Source of the DNA: Cladobotryum mycophilum | Taxonomy: Eukaryota; Ascomycota; Sordariomycetes; Hypocreales; Hypocreaceae | Assembly: GCA_036429605.1 (NCBI GenBank) | Contig: CM071589.1 | Location: 434,001-498,000, forward strand | Length of the DNA stretch: 64,000 nucleotides | Reading direction: 5' to 3' | In this document: in pieces, positions 1 to 11,181 of the stretch | How positions within the stretch are numbered: the stretch's first letter is position 1 | How the letters are laid out: every line of letters starts with the position of its first letter | The notes under the pieces: model-generated | Seen by the model: only the letters and a program-made list of their open reading frames with translations | What the model was told of the DNA's origin: nothing | Databases searched by the model: none | Translations under genes and position numbers: made by a program

Positions 1-105
1 CAAACCTATACCCGCAAGAAGGATGATGAGCGATGGGTCAATGCCGACAAATCTGCCATGAGCAACATCGATGGCATTATCGAACTCGTTTGGATTCCCG
101 CGTGA
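1..105 (+). CDS. 3' end of an unidentified gene (partial)
   Basis: Frame 1 is open from the window edge to a TGA at 103-105. It gives a 34-residue C-terminus that ends in ELVWIPA. I do not recognise the family. The call rests on the open frame, the residue mix (charged, then a hydrophobic end) and position upstream of palA. The rest of the gene lies outside the window. It could also be chance, since 34 codons is short. Confidence 0.4.
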   Translation, partial: QTYTRKKDDERWVNADKSAMSNIDGIIELVWIPA

Positions 106-1173
106 GACCTGGAATCTATACTTGCAATTAATTACCTTTTCACAAACACAATGTCAACGGAATTCGAGGGTGCGGATCTGCAGAGGAACGTGCCACGAAA
201 TCGAGGTGTCACTGGCGCGGAAATACCTAGACAATCACACAAACTCGGAGATTGTGTTGCTTTCTGTTTCTCAATAACTGGACAAACAAACTTATACGAG
301 AACAAACAAGTCAAGGAGGCCGCCAGAGGGAAGATCCAGTTGCACAACTATAAACTCGAGACTTGGGCAAATCCCCGCCGATTCCCCATGTTCTGCTCCC
401 TTTTCTCAATGTAGTCTTTTGAATGGGTGTTTTTCTGCTTATTTTCTTTTGTCCCATCTGGGGACTGGCGTTCTGGATGGGCTTGGTGTTCCTGTATGGT
501 TTACATGCTATGAATGATCGGGGGGATTGTTGTATGACTACATGGGATGGCATATTAGCTACCCTTTCTTTTGCGAACCTCATGTGCGAGGCACGACCGC
601 CATCGTTCTTCAAGGAAAAAAATGCTGGGATATATATAGAATACACGATGGTTTGTGGCCTAGTGCAGTGCCATACCATGGAGTATTGCGGTGGGATTAT
701 CCGAATATTTGGAAGCATCATGGCAAGGACATGTAAGGGGGATGATTATTGTCTACTCTACCATGCGTTCATAGCATTATGGCTGTGTATGGTGGTTGAA
801 GGGAGAAATAGAGAACACTCAGTGCATATCGACAAAACAACTACACAAATGAGAGAATAAGATGGACGGCACCGCAGATGATGAAACTAATTCCCCAATA
901 CGTTGCAAGTGATACTTTGTTGTTGTTGTCATCCATTTACTCCTTACTCCATCCACAAATAGCCAAGTGAGCTCTGAGAGACCATTTAAGACTCGCCACG
1001 AAGATGACACCAGCCACGCGCTTAGTCATGGGCGCCAACCCCACCACTCAGTGCCCCGCCAACCGCCAATCCAAAATGAGAGGAGCTATGTCATTGCCGC
1101 CGTTGATTTTCTTTATCGACCATCTTCAATCTTCCAAATCGAGGAGTCGTCTCAGCGCGACTCCAGTATCAAA
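106..1173. other. Intergenic region before palA
   Basis: About 1.07 kb between the upstream stop and the palA start. Several overlapping short ORFs on both strands (for example 423-860) show no recognisable motif and their residue mix looks like chance. It presumably holds the 3' flank of the upstream gene and the palA promoter. I see no repeat or RNA gene. Confidence 0.5.
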
Positions 1174-4067
1174 ATGTCTACGTTAGTAACTCGATAACCT
1201 TCCATGAGTGTCTACTGACCCCGAGAGAAATACAGAACAACGAGCAGCATACTTTCCATCCCATTCCGTCGTTCCACCCACTTCAACTTCTCCGCGGTAA
1301 TACGCCAGTATATCAACACCAAATATGATCAGCATCCCGATATGTTCCAGCCAGATCTGGAGACGATTGATATACTACGACGAGATGCTATAAACGTACG
1401 AGAGCCGCACCCTAGCGGCATCAAGAAGCTACAGGCCTATGCTGGCCAGCTGACGTGGATTGGGGGAAAGTTTCCAATTGACGTATGTTGAAGTAATCCA
1501 CCTCGTTCTGCGGTTCAAGTAGCTGATGGGATATATGACAGATTGGCGCCGACTTTACCTGGTATCCCACCTTGGGCTATAATACGGAACGGCCGATGGT
1601 GCACAACAACCTCAAGTACGAGCTCATGAACGTTCTTTACAATCTGGCTGCATTATACTCCCAATTAGCCATAAATATGCCACGAAACAAGACGGATGGC
1701 CTCAAATCTGCAGCCAACTACTTCTCCCTTGCTGCTGGCGTGCTCACGCATATTCAAAAAGTCGTGCTACCCGAGCTCCGCATGTCGAACCCGCCAGAGG
1801 ATATGGATACACATACGCTCGAAGCGCTGATACAACTCTCATTGGCGGAGAGCCAGGAGTGCTTTTGGCAAAAGGCCGTACTGGATCGCTTCAAGGATGC
1901 TTCTATTGCAAAGTTGGCTGCTAGAGTCTCTGATTTATACAACCTGGCTGCCGAAGCCGCAGTCAACAGCGAAGCGATTAGCAGCGCGTGGATACACCAC
2001 ATGAATGCTAAGCATCATCATTTTGCTGCGGCTGCGCAGTATCGAGCATCATGTGATTGTCTCGAGAAGCGAAACTACGGAGAGGAGATTGCACGGCTAC
2101 AGGATGCCGTAAATTGCGTCATCGAAGGTCTCAAGGAGACACGGGGCAACTATCTTAACAAGGTAGTCGTGGATGACTTGCAAGGCCTAAAGGCGAAACT
2201 GGAAGGGGATCTGAAGCGGGCAGAGAAAGACAACGACATTATATATTTGAGTAAGTGACCGGACGCCGTGTCGTATTTGTGCAATTTGCTGACAATGCAG
2301 ATGCCGTTCCATCAAAGTCGGAGCTCAAGATTCTCGAGCGCGCCAACATGGCTGTCCCAAGAATACCACCCCAGGTATCCAATCCATACGACAGTCTGGG
2401 AGAGGGGGCTGAGTTTGGTCCGGCGCTCTTTTCAAAGCTGGTGCCGTTTTCGGTCCACGTCGCAATTTCCATCTATGAGGAGCGCAGAGACAGAATGGTG
2501 AATCAGAATATTATCCAAGAGTTGGAGACATTGAACGAGAATATCCACACTCTTTTGTCCTCTATTGGACTGCCTGGTTCTCTACAAGCATTGGAGAAGC
2601 CACTGGGGCTACCGCCCAATTTGGTGCAACACGCGGAAGAAATTCGACAAGCAGATGCACTGAACAGACTCCAGAGAAGTTTCGCCGACATTGAGAAGCT
2701 TCGCTCAGCTGATTTTGACATCTTTGAAGAGGGCAAGGAGATGTTGGCAGCAGAGATGGACGAAGACGAGCAATTGCTTAGGAAATACGGAACTGATAGA
2801 TGGACTAGACCCGCAAGCCAGGAAGATCCCCAAGGCGCGAAGCTATGGGGACACGCAGCCGAGATTGAGGGCTATTTCCAGAGCAGTATCAGCAGTGATG
2901 GAATTGTGCAGGATAAATTTACTGCTATCGAAGAGTTGCTGCAAATTCTCTCGGGATCGGACCGTGCCCTGATGAATTACGTCCCGGCGAGCACACAGCT
3001 TGAATCATCTCACGAGCTGAAGGCATCCGTCGGACGATTGCGAAGCGCATACAATGACGTTTTACGGCTGGAAAGCCGGCGGAGAAAGAAGGTAGAGACG
3101 TTGAGGGAGATTGCCCGGCGGGATGATATTAAACCGGATATTCAGAAAGAAGCTGCTCGCCTGGAGAGGTCGTATCCATCGACTAACATTGTGCCAGCGC
3201 ACTTTGAAGACTTCTTTGAGAAGCGTCTCGACAAGCTCTATGAGCCCGAACTTGATGCTGTGGATAAGGAAGCCAAGGAGCAAGAGAAGATTCTGACACA
3301 GGTAGAGCGAGCCAACCGAGAATTTGAATCGCAGAGACGGCAGGTGGGAGATCGAGGACACCATGAGCGAGAACAGGTGTTGCAGAAGTTGAACAGCGCC
3401 TACTTTAAGTACAAGGAGATTGTCAACAATCTGGAAGTAGGTAGAAAGTTCTACAACGATCTGAATAAGATTGTCGCACAGGGGTTTAGAGATGTTGTGA
3501 AGGCGTGGGTGTCGGAACGACGGATGGATGCGAGAGCGTTGGAAGAGTAAGTTTCTTTTCTTGAAGATTGCTAGGATGGAAGACGTGGAATGCTAATAAC
3601 TATCCAGGGAACTCAGTATGCCACCGTTGTCGAATCTCAGCATTGGCCAGCACAAGACGCCGATACAGGGTCATCCGGCGGCATATCCGGTGCAAGCGCC
3701 TCCGCAGCCAATACATCATCATCAACAGCCGCCCCAGTTTTCGCAGCCGCCAGTACAGAGCCAAGCTGAGGTATCAATACAATCCTGGGCAGGAGAGGCC
3801 GCACAGCCCACTCAACCTTTGCAGCATCAGCCTATGCAACACCAACATGTGCAGCCTCAGCATGTGCAGCCCCAACCTGTACAATCGCCACCTGTACAAC
3901 CGCAGCCTATGCAAGTGCCGGCACCAAATGCCATGCCTGGGACGTGGAATCCGGCGATGGGGATTAGGTTTGGGGGGCCACCGCCGGCACCCGGGGGGCA
4001 GGGACAAGGGCAGGGAAGAGAGGGAGCGGGAACTTGGAATGCAGGTTCAGGAATTAGATTCGGATGA
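1174..4067 (+). CDS. palA: pH-response regulator PalA/Rim20 (BRO1-domain ALIX-like protein)
   Basis: Five exons: 1174-1181, 1236-1482, 1542-2250, 2301-3546, 3608-4067, giving 889 aa. PalA/Rim20 is the BRO1/ALIX-type scaffold of the ambient-pH (Pal/Rim) pathway. It binds ESCRT-III through its BRO1 domain and PacC/Rim101 YPxL motifs through its V domain, so that PacC is processed at alkaline pH. The N-terminus IPFRRS, the YDQHPDMF segment, GGKFPID then IGADFTWYP, and LMNVLYNLAALYSQLA are BRO1/PalA signatures (roughly residues 1-380). A helical V-domain-like region follows to about residue 730. The tail (from about 740) is Pro/Gln/His-rich with repeated VQPQ-type units. The first coding exon is only 8 nt (ATGTCTAC before gttagt), chosen because it restores the N-terminal frame. 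No frame damage is visible. Length fits the family (about 850 aa). Confidence 0.95.
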
Positions 4068-5809
4068 TATAATTGTGCGAAAGATGTACTGTGGAATATG
4101 AGGTCAGATTATTGTGGACTCTGTTGTGATATGGAGGGATGTAGATTTGTGATGACGCAGTTGGGCAGAGCGAGTATATGGATACAATGTCTTGGGCGTA
4201 GAATGTATTGTTTGAGTCGATTCAGCGGTTCACAAGTTTGTTTATGGATTTTAGTGTACAGGATCAGGTAATATCATACTTGCTAGCCAATGCTGCGTTG
4301 CAGGTCTTGACGGCGCTGGCACCATGACCACGACCATGACTTGCCTGAGCTGTCTCATTCTGAGGGCCACTGCAACCTTATGTGCAGGGAACGGTGATTT
4401 GGGATAGTAGTCCATTACTTGGTATGCGGAATTGCCGGACTGCGACGGGCGACGGGAGTGAGATGTATGCATGGAATCCAACTGTCAAACAATTACTCCA
4501 TGCGGGATGAGCCCACTCGGTTGTTCCCGCATGTGGATGCGGGCGCTGCCGCTTACAAAGGTTGTACCATTATGATCGTCATGCTTTGCAGGAAAATGGA
4601 TAAGTTGTGCAATAAAGAGTATCCATGAATGTCTTGAATACAGTGTCTGACCGTTTTGTGATATATCTCCATTATGCCAAAAAATGGGTAGCTAAGCGCT
4701 GGGTTGATGGGGCTGTTTGCGGGCAAGTTTTGGATGTGAGCCGTTGTGATGATGAGGGCTGACCTGAAGCGAACAAGTACTTGTAGTTAAACCGAGACTG
4801 CAACCTACCAAGGTAAGTAAGAGGGGCCCCTTTTTAGTAGGGAGTAATTACGAGTGCCAAGATATGCCCTTGATAGAGGCAAAAGCGTAAGATTTTGAGA
4901 AGATGAGAAAGAAAGAAAGAAAGAAAGAAAGAAGCAAAAAAAGAAACAAAGACGGTGGAGAAATTACTGGAACAATCCATGGGTCGGGTGGGTTGGTACC
5001 TATCGGACTTACGGAGTACAGTGGCCATAAGGACCCGAAGACGACGTTACAGCGAGATGAATTCAGGGGACGGACTCACTAAGAATTACAATTACAGTAG
5101 CAGAGTCAGTGTTAGTAATTGCTCACCATTAGCTAGCATCAGCCCAGCAACCCAGCCATCCCACCAGCCTCGGCTGCACTAGCCTCACTAGATGCCTTAA
5201 TTGGCTAAAAACTGGAATTCCGTGTGGCGCAGTTGGTCTTGGCGGGTCTTTGTGGAGCAGCTGCCACACATAATCCCGGCCGTTGATTCCCAAGCACCAA
5301 CACCCAGTAGAATGGTCTACGGAGTATGGAGTACGTACCTACCTGTACAAGCAGATGTGTGTCCAGGCAGAGGAGGGAGTGACGTATTACCAAGCACTTG
5401 CCGAATGTGACCGAAAGTGGTCCCCTCCCCTCCCCACCACCCGTTTTCCCTCACCATGTCATCCATGGAAATGATCACTCATCACTCCCTCCATCAACTC
5501 ATTGCCATCTCCGTCTCCATATCACTCAGGCCTACGCGTTTCCCATCCGCAGCCCTTTTATAAATCCCACCTCAAGCCACTTTTTTATTCATTCATTCGG
5601 GTCTTTATCTTTTTAAGCGGAACAGCCTCCTACTTTTTTTACTTGCACACCTTTCTCACTAAACAAGCAAAGAAACAAACAAACACCCCCCTTACTACCT
5701 ACTCACCTTGAACCTGCATTTGTAATCAATCATCACTATTCACACCTTCAACCACATCTTAAAAACAGCCACTCCAACAGCGAGCACTCACAGACTCAAA
5801 CACACAAAA
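4068..5809. other. Intergenic region with GAAA microsatellite and CT-rich promoter
   Basis: No supported gene in 1.7 kb. A (GAAA)n tract lies at about 4906-4932. ACGGAGTA-like words occur near 5010 and 5319. From about 5415 to 5809 the plus strand becomes pyrimidine-rich and then CA-rich. That is the usual look of a filamentous-fungal promoter and 5' leader for the WLM gene starting at 5810. Confidence 0.5.
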
Positions 5810-6931
5810 ATGGCTGTAGAAATCCCACCACAGTTACTCATGCCGGAATCACCTCACGATCATAATGCGGACTTACCCGACGACGGCAGCGACTCTGGTA
5901 CGGAATGGCTCAACATCACGATATCTCACAAGAGCGAAACGCAAAAGCTGGGTTTTGCCCATGATGCCACCGTTTCTGACCTCTTCAACGAATGCGAAGA
6001 CTACTTTGGGGTACCCATAGAAAACATCAAATTCTTGGTCCCCAAGGGCCCCATGCTCAAAGCACCGCTCAAGGAACCGGACATGCCCCTCGCCAGCTTT
6101 GAAGGAAAGACGTTGAAGCTCATGGGCTCCAGCGCCTCGCAAGTAAAGGCCGTCAACGACATGTGCGACCTGGTTGCAAGGAGAGCCCAGGCCCGCGCCG
6201 TCCAGAGATCTACGGCCAGGACCCCCATGCGACGCTCCGGAAACGCACAGGACTCAAAGTACACTTTTCTTCAGATCAAGCCTCTCGCCGGCCTGCCTCA
6301 CCCCGAAAAGAGCGAAAAGTTGCTGAAGCGCCTGAAGGAGGACCCGGGCATCAAGGCCGTCATGAGGAAGCGCAAGTTTACCGTGGGCTTGCTGACGGAG
6401 ATGGAACCTCTGTCTAATACCCAGAGCACGCACGAGGGTACCTCGCGACTTCTCGGCTTGAACCGCAACAAGGGCGAGGCTATCGAGCTCCGTCTACGCA
6501 CCGACGCACACGATGGCTATCGGGATTATAAGACAATTCGCAAAACACTTTGCCACGAGCTGACTCATAATGTTCATGGCGATCACGACCGTGACTTCTG
6601 GGACCTCTGCCACCAAATTGAGCGTGAGGTCGAGGCTGCCGATTGGAAGTCGGGCGGACACACCACCGGTGAAGTATCGCGCTACTTCATCTCTGGCCAA
6701 GAAGAGGAGCACCAGGACGAGGGCGGCTGGTCTGGCGGCGAGTTTGTACTTGGCGGTTCAGGTTCATCAGTGCAATCGGGATTGAGTCGCAGGGAGATTC
6801 TGGCCAAGGCAGCGCTCGAGAGACAAAAGAAGGAGGATGAGGCGGAAGCCAAAGCGGTCGAGGCTGCAGAAAAGGGATGGCGGCCGTGTCAAAGGTCGCC
6901 TCCACCGCCAAACAATGATTCTAAAAAATGA
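5810..6931 (+). CDS. Ubiquitin-like / WLM-domain metalloprotease (Wss1-like)
   Basis: Intronless, 373 aa. Residues about 35-105 form a ubiquitin-like fold (LNITISHKSETQKLGF start, GKTLKLMGSS end). Residues about 145-290 form a WLM (Wss1p-like metalloprotease) domain with the zinc site CHELTHNVHGDHDRDFW, which is HExxH followed by a further His. Wss1/SPRTN-type proteases cut DNA-protein crosslinks or SUMO/ubiquitin-linked substrates. The Ubl-WLM fusion is a recognised fungal architecture, but its exact substrate is not settled. The C-terminus is acidic/Lys-rich, followed by a Pro-rich end (RSPPPPNNDSKK). The start has an A at -3 (acaaaaATGG) after a CT/CA-rich leader. No sign of truncation. 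Confidence 0.92.
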   Translation: MAVEIPPQLLMPESPHDHNADLPDDGSDSGTEWLNITISHKSETQKLGFAHDATVSDLFNECEDYFGVPIENIKFLVPKGPMLKAPLKEPDMPLASFEGKTLKLMGSSASQVKAVNDMCDLVARRAQARAVQRSTARTPMRRSGNAQDSKYTFLQIKPLAGLPHPEKSEKLLKRLKEDPGIKAVMRKRKFTVGLLTEMEPLSNTQSTHEGTSRLLGLNRNKGEAIELRLRTDAHDGYRDYKTIRKTLCHELTHNVHGDHDRDFWDLCHQIEREVEAADWKSGGHTTGEVSRYFISGQEEEHQDEGGWSGGEFVLGGSGSSVQSGLSRREILAKAALERQKKEDEAEAKAVEAAEKGWRPCQRSPPPPNNDSKK

Positions 6932-7153
6932 CTCCCTTGGACTATGGAGTGAGCGATACGACTGGCGATGGCTTGGATTTTTATAGATGCATTGCGTATG
7001 GCGTTTATTTATGGGATGACACTTTTGGTAGTGGGAGTTTGATGGCATGAGGACAGCACAACATTATTTTTGGGCATTAGATATTTTTTCTCTCTCTCCA
7101 TATTCTTACATCAATCTCAGCGAACAGTTTCCTCTCATACATTGCATGTGTGC

Positions 7154-8754
7154 TCAATATGGCAATGGATCCAGATCCAGTCCTTCCACACTAAACTTGA
7201 ATGAATCGTTCCGCGAGTAACTCCCCGCAGTATCCAAGTCCAGCCGTCCCTTGATGCAATCCCTCAGGTCAATGTCCGCGTAGATCAAGTTATCTTCGTC
7301 CTCCCACTGCGGGCCCGCAAGAACGTCGCCGAAGGGTGAGACGATGGACGATCCCCCGCGGCAGAGGAATGTCGCAGAAGGAGTAGTGGTGGTGGTGGCA
7401 GCGGCGGTGGTGGCGGCAGGAGGGTTTTCTTCACTCGTATGGAGGTGTGCGTGCCGTTGACGTTGGACTCGTCTTCTTGCTGGATCTCGGCGTCGGCGTC
7501 GCAGCATAGGACGATTTCGTTGCCGTCGTCGTCGAAGACGGACTTTCTGCGCTTGTGGCGCTTGGATGGGCTGGTGGTTGATGATGATGGGGGTGGCGGG
7601 AGGGCGATTTCGAAGCCTTCTTCTGTGATGGTGGAATTGCGGCGTATGTGTCGGGGGGATTCGTCTCTTTCCCTTTCTCTTTCCCTTTCCCTTTCCCTGT
7701 GGCTGCTCTGCTGCGAGGTACTCCTCTCAGTACCAACACCCGCGGCGCCGGCAGCAGCAGAAGTAGAAGAAGTAGAAGAAGTGTCTCGCACGCACATGTT
7801 GCTGCTGACGACAAAGCACCGCCCCTCGATTCCCACGGTGCGCATGAGGCTCATCCACGAGTCCCTCGCGTCGGCGGTGGGGGCGAGGTACAGGTTGACG
7901 TTTTGGGCGTAGAGGGACTGGCGGAGGAGGGGCATGTAGTTTTCCCAGCAGATGGCGGCGGCGAGGTTGACGCGCTGGCCGCGGATGGTGGTGGGGATGG
8001 CGCGGAGGGTGGAGGGGCTGCCTTGGGCCCAGATGAGGCGTTCCATGCCGGTCTGTGGGTTGGTTGTGAGTATGGGGTTGAGATGATGAGGGGGATGGGG
8101 ATGATCGAAGTGGTGTAGATGGGGTAAGTGGTGAGAGTGATGGTGAGGGTGATGTAGGTGGGAATGGTGGTGTAAGTGGTGTGGTGTAAGTGATGAATGT
8201 GACCAATGTGATCAAGGTAGTGAATCAAAGGGTTGCGTGAAAGGAGAAACTTACTGGTTGAACTTTGCGGCGTTTGCCAATGATGCCTTGCTTGGGACAG
8301 ACATAGACGACAGCACAATACAAACTCCCTCCAGCTCTCTCAATCAAGCCCGTGACGATAAAAACGCCCGTATCCCTCGCAATCCTCTCCAACTCCTCCC
8401 TCGTCCCATCCCCCTAACCTTCCCATCCTCTTCCCTCTCTCCCTCACCACCAATCTCCCTCCTCACCCATTTCTGCCCAGCGCCCGCACCGTTCCCGACC
8501 GTATCGCCCAGATCGACAGCCTGCTCAAAGTACCTCGCGAATTCCTCCCTCCCCTCCTCGGTGCGCTCGCCCATCTTGCAGCCAAAGGTGGTGCCGCGCG
8601 GGTAGCCCCCGATGAGGGCCTCTGGGAGCAGGAGGATATCGATGTTGACGCAGGCGGCGCGGGAGGCGATCTGGGAGAGGAGGGTGATGGTGGATGGGGT
8701 GGTGGGTTGGGTGCTAGGGGAGGCGGTGCCCACGCGGATGGTGGAGGAGGACAT
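7154..8754 (-). CDS. Nitrilase-family carbon-nitrogen hydrolase with a long low-complexity insert; two apparent 1-base frameshifts
   Basis: Exons 8255-8754 and 7154-8052, with a 202-nt intron (gtaagt...cacag). Nitrilases hydrolyse nitriles to acids and ammonia through a Glu-Lys-Cys triad. The triad is visible: Glu in LLPEALIGGYPRG, Lys in GKRRKVQP, Cys in AAICWENYMPLL. The C-terminus RLDLDTAGSYSRNDSFK is typical of fungal nitrilases. Two single-base losses break the frame: one in a C5 run at 8410-8414 and one near 7425-7450. Adding one base at each rejoins family-typical sequence and makes both exons whole numbers of codons. After VVSSNMCVR there is an extra region of about 100 residues: Ser/Thr-Ala runs, a (RE)n tract, then DDDGNEIVL and a Pro/Thr-rich stretch. 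Total is about 466 aa against the usual 330-340. The frameshifts may be sequence errors, so I do not call it a pseudogene. Confidence 0.85.
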
Positions 8755-9944
8755 GACTGGCTTTGGCTTTGGTTTGTGAGTGTTTTGATAAGACGGAAGG
8801 GAACTACAATAGGAGAATTGGATTAATTGTTGTTTGTTGTAAAAAAAAAAAAAAAAAAAAAAGGAAAAAGAAGCTTGATGGAAAGGGAAAAGAGCTTGAA
8901 GAGGGATGTAGCTCGTTCCCTGTTTATATCGCCGGAAACAGAGTTTGGACTATGTGAGGGCTTACATGGGGATTGACATCAGATGGGGGAAGCTAGACCA
9001 GCCAGCATTGAGGGGGTTTCATTCTTCTTTTGTGAGTATATCGTGACAAATCATGTATACTAATCAATGCCTGTTCATATAGCTCTCCAAGCTCTCCAAG
9101 CTCTCTTCCCTCGCTTGGTTCTCCGAGCTTAGAGGGTAGCATCCATGGATATGACGCAATATGGATCTCTAATTCCCCAACCTAGTGTGATCAATGGCGG
9201 CACTGAGACAAACTCTGCCCCGCAGACTCGAATGATGATGCGGGGAAGCAATTGGTGGGGGGTTGCCAAGTTGTAAAGGGCGCGCCGAGTGAGCAGTGAT
9301 GATGGGATGGATGGAGAAATTTGGTTTGAGCTTTGGGTTCCGTTTCCGACGGCTTGGTTGAATTGATGGCTTGCTGTTTTTGTAAGTGCGTGGGAATATT
9401 TAGTCTGAAATTAAGTAGCTGGATTTAGCAAAGTGGTTGGATATGATGGGCTTGTTGGTCGATTTGTTGATGGTGACAAGGGAGAAATACTGATGTCCCT
9501 AAATTGATCCCGTGAACACGAACCAAGTGGCAACGTTTTAATTATTAAATCTTTTTTCCCTATCACATAAAAGTCTTCATAGCTACCTGCTCTGTTTTTT
9601 TTAGCTCGTAAAACACAATTAAATATAGACTATGGAGTATTTAGGCATTGTAATGGGTCAACGATTGACTCGGAAATTTTACAACTGAGACTTATATTAA
9701 CGCTGCCACAAACCTAGACCATGGTTCTGCATCATGGCTTGAATTTAAGTAAAAAGGCCCCATGATATTCTTCTATATATCTATTATCTTTATTCAAAGA
9801 GCGGAATTTTTTTGTTTGTTGCCATCATGAGCATGTGTTATCCTTACTTACCGCAAAAAAGTCCAACTTCAATGTGGAAACTATAGGGTAGGTCATGAGA
9901 CGATTCAGGGGGAGCTCTGCATGGCGATGATAGATTCCTTCAAT

Positions 9945-10010
9945 CTATGCCAGTCACACTTTCACTTGGACAACTTGCACCATGGCGATAAAGGTTAGTG
10001 ACTGGCATAG
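9945..10010. repeat. 13-bp perfect inverted repeat with 40-nt spacer
   Basis: CTATGCCAGTCAC at 9945-9957 is matched by its exact reverse complement GTGACTGGCATAG at 9998-10010. CATGGCGAT also occurs twice as a direct repeat, near 9920 and within the spacer near 9981. It could form a stem-loop or be the trace of a small insertion. No function is evident. Confidence 0.6.
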
Positions 10011-10067
10011 CTACCTCTTAATAAGACCCGGTACGTCTAAGAATAAAAGTAATGCTCGATTGGTTGA

Positions 10068-10220
10068 CTCGGATGGATTTCTGCTTTCGTCTAAATCGAT
10101 CATAGCACTCGTGCCGAATAGTCTCGGATATGGGCTTCGAATTTCTTCTAAATAGACCGATCACAGCAATCCGTGCCGAATACCATCGGATGTACGTTTT
10201 CGACTTTTGTATAAAATGAG
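10068..10220 (+). repeat. Imperfect direct repeats (about 55-63 bp) upstream of the DJ-1 gene
   Basis: Two copies start with CTCGGAT at 10068 and 10123, and a third partial copy starts with TCGGATG at 10186. Shared words include TCTAAAT, ATCA(T/C)AGCA and GTGCCGAATA. The array ends at a TATA-like TATAAAA (10210-10216), about 105 nt before the start codon of the DJ-1/PfpI gene. It may hold repeated regulatory sites. That is inference from position. Confidence 0.55.
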
Positions 10221-10321
10221 GGAATCAACTCAGCTTGAAACTCATCTTATAAACGACACATTATAATCTTTCATAACAGGAGCACTCGCATTTTATTGAA
10301 TCTCATCTCTCTTTGCCAAAC

Positions 10322-11181
10322 ATGCCAACATTCAATCTCTCCAAGCCAGACAGGCCAGTTGAAGTAGGCGTGATCTTGATGAATGGGTTTTGTCTCTTCC
10401 ATACCCCTTGTGTGTTTGTTTCGTTCTAATGTAATGCATAGGGAGACGGAAATCCTTGATGTGGCCCCAGTGGATATGATTCACTGTTTCGGTAAACAAT
10501 TTATCGAAACTTTACCGGACGAGTGGGTTCCGAAGGGTGTAAAGGCTCAGGCAATTGATTTCAGATTTCACTGGGTCGCTCAGCGGGGAGATGCGGTAGC
10601 CAGTCGGTTGACCAGCGGCATCACTCTCGTTCCGACGGTAGGTAAAAACTATTCCCGTGCTTTCCCCTTTTCTTTCCTTTTCTTTGCTTTCCGTATTCTG
10701 TACTTATTTTTTTTGTTGTCTTGTTGTGGCTTACACCGAATCTAAGGACTCCTTTGAGTCCTGCCCACCTTTGGACATTGTTCTCATTGGCGCCCACAAT
10801 GTTGGCTATACTCCAAATGAAGTCGAATTGGAGTTTGTACGAAAATCCTGGGACAATTGTTCGGCATTTCTCACCATCTGTGGCGGCATTGAAGTTGCTC
10901 TGCAAGCTGGCATTCTAGAGGGCAAGACAGCAGCCGCGCCTCGTTTCTTTCTGGATACGCTCCGCACAAAGGCCCCAGCCACCAACTGGCTCGAAAAACG
11001 ATGGACTAGAGATGGCAAACTCTGGACAAGCGGGGCTTTCTTGAACGGAACTGACCTTGTGTATGCCTTTGCGCACTCCACCTGGGGAGGAGAAGGTACC
11101 CCGGCGGCGTGGATGTCTGCGTTGGGATGTTGGCCAGTTAGAGATGTGGACTACAAGGACGAACCCCGACAAAACCTTTAA
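10322..11181 (+). CDS. DJ-1/PfpI (ThiJ) family protein
   Basis: Exons 10322-10386, 10442-10637 and 10747-11181, giving 231 aa. It is a class I glutamine amidotransferase-like (DJ-1/PfpI superfamily) protein. The nucleophile elbow is visible as FLTICGGIEVAL, with Cys in the expected place. Other family features are TEILDVAPVDM near the N-terminus, the GAHNVGYTPNEVELEFVRK region and KTAAAPRFFLDTLR after the elbow. The C-terminal WTSGAFLNGTDLVYAF segment matches the fungal members. Substrate is unknown; such proteins have been called glyoxalase III, chaperones or amidases. The first intron appears to start with a weak GTTTTG donor, chosen because it keeps VILMNGETEIL in frame. Stand-alone gene, not operon-like. 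Confidence 0.88.

Larger units (their letters stand above)
8755..10321. other. Intergenic region, 1.6 kb
   Basis: No supported gene. It contains a run of about 22 adenines near 8840-8862 just upstream of the nitrilase start. It also holds a 13-bp inverted repeat at 9945-9957/9998-10010 and the imperfect direct repeats at 10068-10220, both listed separately. The part from 9500 to 9850 is moderately AT-rich. Confidence 0.5.

Noticed and set aside
423..860. 145-residue plus-strand ORF upstream of palA
   Set aside because: Rich in Cys, Trp and Met with no family motif, overlapped by ORFs in other frames. Looks like chance.
4906..4932. (GAAA)n tract as a CRISPR-like or functional repeat
   Set aside because: A plain tetranucleotide microsatellite; CRISPR arrays are not expected in a fungal chromosome and no spacer structure exists.
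7439..8118. Long plus-strand ORFs over the nitrilase
   Set aside because: Antisense shadows of a GC-rich, low-complexity coding exon; residue runs mirror the minus-strand repeats.
8840..8862. Poly-A run as the tail of a retroposed gene
   Set aside because: No target-site duplication or retrocopy body beside it; it sits in the promoter side of the nitrilase.
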